Part shown: positions 63,401-64,000 of the stretch, piece by piece | Position numbering within the stretch: the first letter of the stretch is position 1 | How the letters are laid out: the number at the start of each line of letters is the position of its first letter | Assembly: GCF_964355755.1 (NCBI RefSeq) | Contig: NC_092672.1 | Coordinates: 22,440,501 to 22,504,500, forward strand | Length of the DNA stretch: 64,000 nt | Source of the DNA: Antedon mediterranea | Taxonomy: Eukaryota > Echinodermata > Crinoidea > Comatulida > Antedonidae | Direction of reading: 5' to 3' | Made by a program: the position numbers and the translations under genes | The notes under the pieces: model-generated | Databases searched by the model: none | What the model saw: the letters and a program-made list of their open reading frames with translations, nothing else | What the model was told of the DNA's origin: nothing

Positions 63401-64000
63401 AGGAAAATATTTTTGTTTCTATCACTAAAATTGGTTATCATTGGTTAGGATGAAGAACAACTGAAATCATTGTCCAATAGAAATACACCTGTTTAAATTA
63501 GCTTTATATTCATAGTAAACAAACCAGACTTCGCTTAGAAAATGGCGGTATACGAATACGAAGCTTTTGAAAAGACGATTCTACATTCGAAAAGTTTTCG
63601 ACATATTACAAAATCATAGCCTTACAAAATGTGAAAAAATAACAACACAGTATGATTATAGAATACATAAAGGTTAGATTTAATAGATACAATTTTTTTT
63701 TTTTTTTTTTTTTTTTTTTGTCAACATGATTTTGCCTATTCTATAGGCTGTATCTCAGTTTGGGGATTACCCACCAGCGACTGGTTTGACTTGTCTGTGC
63801 CACAAATTCATTTTATTGATATTATTTATAATATTCTATAACAATATTTATTATTCTTATTTTTTCTAGGTCCTTAATTTCCTTGAAGAAGAATTGCAAG
63901 TTTTAAGTCAGAATGGTGCACGTGGTGTTGAAGTAAAGATGTACATCCGTTGTGCATGTTCAAATAGTGAACGTACTCATATGCAGGTTGTTCGCAAATT
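12338..64000 (+). CDS. Roco-family protein gene (ANK - Death - Roc - COR), partial at both ends
   Basis: Nineteen exons with matching splice phases encode ankyrin repeats (exons 12338, 38935, 39946, 43410), a Death domain (44404), a Roc GTPase domain (45139-51190) and a COR domain (51963 onward). The Roc P-loop is GLENVGKTST (45252-45281), the switch II motif is DFGGQ (47829-47843), and the guanine-specificity site is THYE (50458-50469) where Roco proteins usually have THxD. In the family, COR drives dimerisation and Roc binds GTP; ankyrin and Death domains recruit partners. It may be cytosolic, since no signal peptide or membrane segment is visible. No kinase or LRR is seen here. DAPK1 has related parts in another order, with the Death domain last. 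The start codon and C-terminus are not in view. Confidence 0.88.
12437..13022. other. Start of a 26.5-kb intron; nothing identified
   Basis: AT-rich intronic sequence following the donor GTAAGT. No repeat or coding match was recognised in this first part. Confidence 0.5.
13023..13090 (-). repeat. Decayed hammerhead-like repeat
   Basis: On the - strand TGATGA is followed by a GGGC/GCCC stem with a 7-base loop, then AAAA and GCTCTGC. This resembles the hammerhead core (CUGAUGA, stem II, GAAA) widespread in retroelements of marine invertebrates, but the first C and the G of GAAA are changed, so it should be inactive. Confidence 0.4.
13231..13300 (-). repeat. tRNA-like sequence (Pro/Thr type), probably SINE head
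   Basis: The minus strand reads GCTCTGTGGTCTAGTGGTAT, then a perfect 5-bp anticodon stem CTCGC/GCGAG with loop CCTGTAA (anticodon TGT), then TTCGAATC. The acceptor stem pairs at five of seven positions and the T stem at only three of five. The body resembles tRNA-Pro, the anticodon would read as Thr. I judge it a SINE head or pseudogene, not a working tRNA. Confidence 0.6.
13301..14289. other. Intron; no feature recognised
   Basis: AT-rich DNA with no coding match. Homopolymer stretches and diverged unknown repeats only. Confidence 0.4.
14290..14610 (-). pseudogene. BEL/Pao integrase C-terminal fragment (DUF5641-like)
   Basis: The minus strand encodes FWHRWKKKYLQTLQP, then NMKVGDVEIVKDESLP, then after a frameshift GKVSDVYTSEDGLVRKVKL and a terminal LVLLMPTD. 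This is the C-terminal tail that follows the integrase in BEL/Pao polyproteins. One frameshift near 14455 and a stop make it a relic. It may derive from a family related to the element at 1-8741, whose own integrase end is outside the window. Confidence 0.75.
14990..15830 (-). pseudogene. Heavily decayed LINE reverse transcriptase fragment
   Basis: Translating the - strand in shifting frames gives VNTAFENN near 15790, then HYGILGPFLDWFKSYF near 15680, then FFADDTTLF near 15605. These are adjacent RT motifs of CR1/Jockey-type LINEs, including the catalytic ADD. The segment toward 14990 should correspond to the RT thumb and C-terminus but is too decayed to read. Many stops and deletions. Confidence 0.6.
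15831..17391. other. Intron; no gene seen
   Basis: AT-rich DNA. Short motifs such as AAAGGGGGATTCTGGGTTT near 16048 resemble an inverted motif near 29342 and may be ends of a small repeat family. GGCCTA-type words are frequent. Confidence 0.4.
17392..21065 (+). repeat. Complex tandem repeat block, CRE-rich, period about 1.05-1.13 kb
   Basis: The motif GTAGAAAGTTGATTA with its surroundings occurs near 18546 and 19604, with a diverged copy near 20735. A 190-bp opening module with the perfect hairpin ACTCGTCA-CTT-TGACGAGT occurs at 17405 and again at 19962. GTGGCCATACGATGACGTCA recurs near 18173 and 19219, with a variant near 20361. The second copy lacks about 400 bp (17585-17985 equivalent). 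The block is CpG-rich relative to its surroundings and has no coding frame. It ends near a short palindrome GGTTATCC..GGATAACC at 21049-21071. Confidence 0.75.
21118..21715 (+). repeat. Tandem dimer, unit about 304 bp
   Basis: ATTTTGTGCACGC followed by CTCTTCAACGTGTAA occurs at 21123 and 21427. The order of TTTAGACATTT, CCGCGTAGCGTAAGT, AACTTCGAAAC and TTCACATCAAT is preserved in both halves. Non-coding; related in style to the block just upstream. Confidence 0.75.
21716..22304 (+). other. Probable 5' UTR of the CR1-like LINE, plus unassigned sequence
   Basis: The sequence becomes less AT-rich from about 21820 and leads directly into the LINE reading frame at 22305. No second copy is available here to set the boundary. 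Confidence 0.35.
22305..23333 (+). pseudogene. CR1-like LINE ORF2 N-terminus: leader, 2A-like motif, endonuclease
   Basis: ATG 22305 opens a hydrophobic leader (MVSITIIYISHVLLSLFW), then a cysteine pair and DIHPNPGP at 22509-22532 (residues 69-76), then the AP endonuclease (MNARSLRNK near 22617, TESWL near 22699, GGGVLAAI near 22794, VGDFNLNW near 23026). The motif matches the ribosome-skipping 2A consensus D-V/I-E-x-N-P-G-P except His for Glu. CR1-type elements of echinoderms and other invertebrates are known to carry such N-terminal 2A sequences. The frame breaks near 23280. Confidence 0.8.
23282..24486 (+). pseudogene. CR1-like LINE reverse transcriptase, 3'-truncated
   Basis: Continues the LINE in another frame. 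It shows HSPWVTNDIK near 23472, NKSPGPDSVHPYIL near 23912, FKSGDKN with YRPISLTPI near 24064-24120, and VIFLDYAKAFDK near 24304 with the first catalytic Asp. The reading ends at SPVTSG and is followed by foreign sequence, so the FADD box is absent. Confidence 0.85.
24487..24701 (+). repeat. Unclassified repeat, left unit (direct copy at 29070)
   Basis: AATGCAATGAAAAATTT, TGACAGGAAGTGGCATTATT and GACACATACTAACGGACAAT appear in the same order at 29076-29210. LINE copy 2 is inserted between the two units. TGACCTTTGACC-type words recur inside. No coding potential. Confidence 0.7.
24952..27950 (-). pseudogene. LINE copy 2 ORF2 (endonuclease-RT), multiply broken
   Basis: The minus strand carries the endonuclease from 27950 to 27303, ending in a stop directly after ILGDFNQD. 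Later fragments cover the linker (27103-26744), pre-RT region (26594-26304), fingers (26350-26060) and palm to C-terminus (26121-24952). FADD, PQGSILGP and SKAFD are all retained in the last fragment. Compared with copy 1 the breaks are a TAA at about 27314 and frameshifts near 26750, 26330 and 26100. There is also a shortened segment near 26370 (GVESNR for GVDNLSNR). Confidence 0.88.
28158..28800 (-). pseudogene. LINE copy 2 ORF1, disrupted by a 182-bp deletion
   Basis: Starts at ATG 28800 (MGGGKPKGGQ) like copy 1. Near 28656 it jumps from CTAAGGAAA directly to ATGAAGAAAATGG, removing the segment equivalent to 2413-2594. The 182-bp loss is not a multiple of three, so the coiled-coil N-terminal part is out of frame with the RRM-like C-terminal part, which stays open from 28652 to 28158. 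Confidence 0.88.
28985..29210 (+). repeat. Unclassified repeat, right unit
   Basis: Direct partner of the unit at 24487-24701. Shared segments start at 29073 (TTTAATGCAATGAAAAATTT) and run to ACTTAAAATT near 29203. The portion 28985-29072 matches no second copy here. Confidence 0.65.
29211..29399. other. Intron; unassigned
   Basis: A short spacer between two repeats. No continuation of the truncated CR1-like RT was found here. Confidence 0.4.
29404..30492. mobile_element. Non-autonomous DNA element: 29-bp TIRs, TACT target duplication
   Basis: CGGCCGTTCCAAGGCAAAAC.. at 29404-29432 is inverted at 30464-30492 with one mismatch. TACT flanks both sides (29400-29403, 30493-30496). The 1089-bp interior has no transposase-like frame. 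At least six further copies of the terminal core (AAGGCAAAACAACGTA or its complement) lie inside, at 29584, 29604, 30158, 30188, 30217 and 30269. The pair at 29581-29625 forms a hairpin. Confidence 0.85.
30497..31737. other. Intron; AT-rich, no gene seen
   Basis: Long A/T-rich sequence. GGGCTGG-type words near 30925 and CCACCATGG near 31040 have no coding context. No recognisable element. Confidence 0.4.
31738..33150 (+). pseudogene. LINE reverse transcriptase with one premature TGA
   Basis: The frame from 31738 to 33150 is open except for a single TGA at 32545-32547. Motifs: KGPDGVSGRLI near 31816, WKVSEIIPVPK near 31931, GLFIDFSSAFN near 32187 (first Asp), GAPQGCCLSP near 32370 and YADDMVL near 32461. 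After the stop the same frame continues with a KYLGTHIDDQLSF block and a C-terminal helical part. The single change suggests a fairly recent loss. The N-terminal endonuclease is missing. Confidence 0.85.
33324..33354 (+). repeat. (GATTT)n 3' tail of LINE
   Basis: Six units of GATTT directly follow AACGAATAAA. Confidence 0.85.
33355..35619. other. Intron with LINE 3'-end debris
   Basis: Around 34625-34840 a T-rich stretch ends in TTGAATAAACAAATCAAATC, which looks like the 3' UTR and tail of another LINE. The rest has no recognised feature. Confidence 0.4.
35620..36012 (+). pseudogene. Decayed LINE C-terminal fragment
   Basis: The translation contains TRASHALHLPL near 35627, then SKLLNALPNDI near 35704, followed by a phenylalanine- and lysine-rich end and a short A-rich tail. 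This resembles the C-terminal block of CR1/Jockey LINEs (a basic patch, then a P-x-x-W-N-x-L-P-like motif). Several frame changes make the call tentative. Confidence 0.4.
36585..36603. repeat. Homopolymer C(19)
   Basis: Nineteen consecutive C in otherwise AT-rich DNA; a likely length-variable site. Confidence 0.9.
36604..38934. other. End of the 26.5-kb intron; no feature recognised
   Basis: AT-rich sequence with two loosely similar segments near 37000 and 37150 (diverged duplication). It ends with the acceptor TTTTTTTAG at 38934. Confidence 0.4.
38935..39033 (+). CDS. Roco gene exon: ankyrin repeat
   Basis: A 99-bp phase 0-0 exon encodes one 33-residue ankyrin repeat (DGNSPLLEAAANGQTACC.., ending NVNQQNK). 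Same length, phase and boundary position as the exon at 12338, so one exon equals one repeat. Donor GTAAGT. Confidence 0.92.
39034..39945. other. Intron
   Basis: Non-coding AT-rich intron between ankyrin exons, GT..AG. Confidence 0.6.
39946..40062 (+). CDS. Roco gene exon: third ankyrin-like repeat
   Basis: A 117-bp phase 0-0 exon (39 residues) begins NGDNALHIIARS and ends DICKKNK. The repeat is longer than 33 residues because of a charged insertion (LTYEEHKN) between its helices. Donor GTTAGT. Confidence 0.9.
40243..40292 (-). repeat. Hammerhead-like hairpin motif
   Basis: The minus strand reads CTGAGGA, then a perfect 7-bp stem CGATCAA/TTGATCG with a 6-base loop, then AAACGTC. It resembles the CUGANGA..stem II..GAAAC core seen in Penelope-like and related elements, but the stem borrows the G of GAAA, so strict pairing rules are not met. 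No surrounding element was recognised. Confidence 0.4.
42224..43034. mobile_element. DNA element with about 80-bp terminal inverted repeats
   Basis: Left arm 42229-42310 (key words TTCGTACATAAGTTGGGGAC, CCCCTCATGAAACGTCACAA, AACATGAATAATTCATCAG) is inverted almost perfectly at 42949-43028. The outer edges diverge around CACGCGATT and its complement. The interior (about 640 bp) has a weak direct duplication (TTAGACCCAC at 42526 and 42664) and an AC repeat, but no transposase frame. Confidence 0.8.
42752..42770. repeat. (AC)n microsatellite
   Basis: About nine AC units within the inverted-repeat element. Confidence 0.85.
43410..43503 (+). CDS. Roco gene exon: ankyrin C-cap
   Basis: 94 bp, phase 0 to 1. 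It starts NGKSASDIYNENV and ends TEILAILSG, a degenerate last ankyrin repeat with a helical cap. Donor GTAAGT. Confidence 0.88.
43955..43990 (+). CDS. Roco gene 36-bp linker exon
   Basis: A micro-exon, phase 1 to 1, between GTTTAG and GTATGA, encoding GGPLPYIEMTSS between the ankyrin cap and Death domain. Phase fits on both sides. Because its length is a multiple of three, skipping would keep the frame. Confidence 0.75.
44404..44652 (+). CDS. Roco gene exon: Death domain
   Basis: A single 249-bp exon (phase 1-1) encodes a whole Death-fold domain of about 83 residues. It shows LIAANLGMTQEDINSFEL, then the Trp of MLNTWAVKV, then LVAALRKAEEKDVADKIE, the classic six-helix signature with the helix 5 Trp and the C-terminal DVA-KI end. 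It would recruit other Death-domain proteins. Being one symmetric exon, the domain could be skipped or shuffled without changing the frame. Confidence 0.88.
45139..45304 (+). CDS. Roco gene exon: Roc start with P-loop
   Basis: Phase 1 to 2. It encodes a lead-in helix (AVKAFQNALEEGQ) and the first strand with the nucleotide-binding P-loop GLENVGKTST (45252-45281), then INSLLRKG. Donor GTAAGC. Confidence 0.92.
45787..45893 (+). CDS. Roco gene exon: Roc, after P-loop
   Basis: Phase 2 to 1. Encodes FNPLHIITDAMVKTTVCTPD and a helical acidic part. It covers the switch I neighbourhood; no unmistakable switch I Thr was assigned. Confidence 0.85.
46138..46235 (-). repeat. tRNA-derived SINE head
   Basis: Minus strand: GTTGTGGCTTGGTAG (A-box-like), anticodon-arm-like GGCTACCAATTC, then GGGTCCTGTGTCC (B-box-like). 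It lies in the intron before exon 46599. Confidence 0.5.
46599..46718 (+). CDS. Roco gene exon: basic insert in Roc
   Basis: Phase 1-1. Two acceptors six bases apart (AAAAG before 46599, CTTTAG before 46605) both preserve frame. Encodes LDMYQDAVTDFTVKQML, then a basic, probably disordered part (PRHRKGYIPRAG) ending ASKQETKSG. The donor context TCTG|GTAAAA reappears unspliced in the next exon. Confidence 0.8.
47098..47211 (+). CDS. Roco gene exon: low-complexity insert in Roc
   Basis: Phase 1-1, 114 bp. Encodes a polar Ser/Lys/Glu-rich segment (TGASTSKQEANSGKTSTSS) that is very likely disordered. The SKQE-x-x-SGK stretch repeats the end of the previous exon at DNA level. An internal TCTG|GTAAAA (47163/47164) is a potential alternative donor that would keep phase 1. 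Confidence 0.8.
47692..47867 (+). CDS. Roco gene exon: Roc switch II
   Basis: Phase 1 to 0. Encodes KWLRNKFVPKFRFA, then a beta strand and DFGGQPIYH (switch II, DxxG) at 47829. The DFGGQ..Y form is characteristic of Roc domains. Confidence 0.93.
48575..48664 (+). CDS. Roco gene exon: Roc strand 4
   Basis: Phase 0-0, 90 bp. Encodes a hydrophobic beta strand VVCVVFNLNEGL. The following intron holds the 57-bp minisatellite. Confidence 0.9.
48760..50247. repeat. 57-bp minisatellite, about 26 units, intronic
   Basis: The unit TAGCAGATGCCTGATATATG.. is repeated head to tail, with variants that differ mainly at GTTAATTCC versus GTTATTTCC and CTTCCATG versus CTTCTATG. A unit length divisible by three and free of stops on the - strand produces long spurious frames there (19-residue repeat). 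It lies inside the intron between exons 48575 and 50347. A few units have small indels (near 49400, 49480, 49550 and 49620). Confidence 0.9.
50347..50505 (+). CDS. Roco gene exon: Roc G4 region
   Basis: Phase 0-0. Encodes LDFILFWIRSVFVNVR and IMLIGTHYESL. THYE at 50458 occupies the guanine-specificity position, where most Roco proteins have THxD. Confidence 0.92.
50942..51190 (+). CDS. Roco gene exon: Roc end and Roc-COR linker
   Basis: Phase 0-0, 83 residues. The region around FTIENSVS fits the late Roc strand (G5 area). The helices LVQMMILTFPIKWLQVMQEI form the bridge to COR, with the P-x-x-W feature common there. Confidence 0.88.
51191..51962. other. Intron
   Basis: GT..AG intron with T-rich tract and a TA dinucleotide run (about 51605-51625). 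No other feature. Confidence 0.6.
51963..52148 (+). CDS. Roco gene exon: COR N-terminal part
   Basis: Phase 0-0, 62 residues. FLEYLHDIGEILFYPDD is the hallmark of the COR winged-helix region, followed by a strand IVIDLMGVVDKF that replaces the usual ILDPQWL-like motif. Confidence 0.92.
52416..52550. repeat. Tandem pair of 62-bp hairpin elements
   Basis: Each unit begins CCCCTATTAAAGAGGACACC and ends with the near complement TTTAATAGAGG (units 52416-52476 and 52489-52550), so each folds back on itself. It looks like a miniature inverted-repeat element duplicated head to tail. Confidence 0.75.
52686..52890 (+). repeat. Tandem duplication, unit about 103-107 bp
   Basis: GGTTTCTGTTTTACAA, TCTTTCTTTCCACCAATCGC and GTGACATTTGACATAATCAC occur twice in a row with few differences. 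Non-coding. Confidence 0.75.
53182..56434. mobile_element. Foldback-type element with octamer-rich internal repeats
   Basis: TAGGCTAGTCAATCTAGCA at 53182 is inverted at the right end (56434), and the arms remain complementary for hundreds of bases (for example GAGCATCACACCTCTG at 53274 and its complement near 56333). The left arm holds about five direct units of about 330 bp; the right arm holds about four inverted ones, with two small head-to-head units near 54680-55110. TAG flanks both ends. No transposase frame. A SINE fragment sits at 55213. Confidence 0.82.
55213..55285 (-). repeat. SINE 3' fragment inserted in foldback element
   Basis: Minus strand: TGTACAGCGCTTAGAGGTTT, then ACAACATTAGGTGCTATATA, then a TTATTATTATT tail. 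It matches the 3' part of the SINE at 62620-62838. Confidence 0.75.
56435..58239. other. Intron; no gene seen
   Basis: AT-rich sequence with GGCCTA words and no recognisable element. Confidence 0.4.
58240..58990 (-). pseudogene. LINE 3' fragment (RT thumb and C-terminus)
   Basis: Minus-strand reading in changing frames: VPINQITNTKSLGIFIDDRL near 58880, LNTLYSTLILSYLNYG near 58740, LLIQKRAVRIISGA near 58660, then PLTRTSLK and a GPKLWNSLP block near 58375. This order is the C-terminal part of a CR1/Jockey-type RT protein. Frameshifts near 58815 and 58520 show it is dead. Its family differs from the two copies of the first LINE. Confidence 0.78.
58991..60060. other. Intron; no gene seen
   Basis: Apart from the short tandem motif, nothing is recognised. 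Confidence 0.4.
59078..59158. repeat. Short tandem motif AAAATGGCC/TNC
   Basis: AAAATGGCCACC, AAAATGGCTGCT, AATATGACCACC and AAAATGGCCACA follow each other at 22-25-bp spacing. Confidence 0.6.
60061..60300 (+). repeat. tRNA-derived SINE
   Basis: The A-box region near 60071 (GAGCTGTATCATAGAGGTTGG) and B box GGTTCAATCC (60119-60128) are spaced as in a tRNA. The tail is CCTAATAAAGTTTATTTTGT. No proper acceptor stem, so it is a SINE rather than a tRNA gene. Confidence 0.6.
60950..61364 (-). pseudogene. Possible LINE C-terminal zinc-finger fragment
   Basis: The minus strand encodes RKEAWSPKNTGICLMCNCNE then ETVYYFVFQCKI, resembling the C-x-x-C..ET-x-x-x-F-x-x-x-C zinc-finger-like end of some LINE proteins. 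Only about 60 residues are open. Tentative. Confidence 0.4.
61473..61628 (+). CDS. Roco gene exon: COR middle
   Basis: Phase 0-0, 52 residues. LKQLWRNLNGGKLDERLLQHIW and FFVSLMQTFGLM match the COR helices that lead from the hinge to the second winged helix. It follows a 9.3-kb intron with the protein pattern continuous across it. Confidence 0.92.
61714..61995 (+). CDS. Roco gene exon: COR C-terminal half
   Basis: Phase 0-0, 94 residues. TFYVLSRLKP, then FDGYLPDDLFQRVATKFIEEF, then a beta strand HHLVVLNVATINNCRLFQ. The G-x-LP..LF..L-like block is typical of the second COR subdomain. Confidence 0.92.
62188..62289 (+). CDS. Roco gene exon: polar linker after COR strand
   Basis: Phase 0-0, 34 residues. 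A Ser/Pro/Asp-rich stretch (GNSSPASPSKDDDPQPS) is probably a disordered loop. Acceptor TTGCAG, donor GTAAAC. Confidence 0.82.
62620..62838 (+). repeat. tRNA-derived SINE with conserved 3' tail
   Basis: B box GAGTTCAAATCC at 62663-62674, a body with CAGCTGCATTATGGGAG, then the 3' tail CAGTGCTTAGAGGTTTCACA..GGTGCTTTATAA and TATTATTATTATTC. The tail matches the fragment at 55213 and resembles tails found in many invertebrate SINEs. Confidence 0.75.
63020..63325 (+). mobile_element. Possible solo LTR
   Basis: TGTTGGAAC opens and TTTAACA closes a segment with an internal AATAAA (63189) and a C/T-rich 3' part, like U3-R-U5 structure. TGTT/AACA ends fit LTRs, but no flanking duplication was found and an alternative end at 63232 exists. 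Low certainty. Confidence 0.35.
63693..63719. repeat. Homopolymer T(27)
   Basis: Twenty-seven consecutive T, 150 bp before the last exon in view; possibly the tail of a retroposed sequence. Confidence 0.85.
63870..64000 (+). CDS. Roco gene exon: COR end, truncated by window edge
   Basis: Starts after TTTTTCTAG in phase 0: VLNFLEEELQVLSQNGARGV, then the strand VKMYIRCACS. The frame is open to the right edge. A weak possible donor (CAG|GTTGTT near 63987) cannot be ruled out. Confidence 0.85.

Overview
This window is AT-rich animal (metazoan) DNA. Coding sequence is split into short exons with GT..AG introns, and the DNA between them is full of non-LTR and LTR retrotransposons, tRNA-derived SINEs, inverted-repeat DNA elements and satellites. 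The retroelement families, the SINE 3' tail and the Roco-type gene suggest a marine invertebrate, most plausibly a deuterostome such as an echinoderm. That placement is inference from sequence style, not proof.

One host gene is recognisable, on the + strand from 12,338 to beyond the right edge. At least 19 exons (about 910 residues here) encode, in order, ankyrin repeats, a Death domain, a Roc GTPase domain with an inserted low-complexity segment, and a COR domain. Splice phases agree from exon to exon. The 5' end (start codon, any earlier ankyrin repeats) and the 3' end (rest of COR and beyond) are outside the window or not recognisable.

Layout. 1-8,741: a decayed BEL/Pao LTR retrotransposon on the - strand, split by a nearly intact LINE (2,084-6,589, + strand, both ORFs open). 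8,742-12,337: small inverted-repeat and tRNA-like elements. 12,338-12,436: first ankyrin exon. 12,437-38,934: a 26.5-kb intron carrying BEL and LINE fragments, a 3.7-kb CRE-rich repeat block (17.4-21.1 kb), a CR1-like LINE with a 2A-like motif (22.3-24.5 kb), a second, broken copy of the first LINE in opposite orientation (24,702-28,979), a 1.09-kb inverted-repeat DNA element (29,404-30,492) and a third LINE (31.7-33.35 kb). 38,935-52,148: fourteen further exons, with a long-terminal-inverted-repeat element (42.2-43.0 kb) and a 57-bp minisatellite (48.76-50.25 kb) in introns. 52,149-61,472: a 9.3-kb intron dominated by a 3.25-kb foldback element with octamer-rich internal repeats (53,182-56,434), plus LINE and SINE debris. 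61,473-64,000: four further exons of the COR region.

The gene is best read as a signalling scaffold/GTPase of the Roco superfamily, with ankyrin and Death domains for protein interaction. The other features are mobile DNA that has expanded its introns. The observations most worth follow-up are the ANK-Death-Roc-COR order, a predicted in-frame alternative donor in a duplicated exon inside the Roc insert, the two nested DNA elements built from their own terminal repeats, and the 2A-like motif in the CR1-type LINE.
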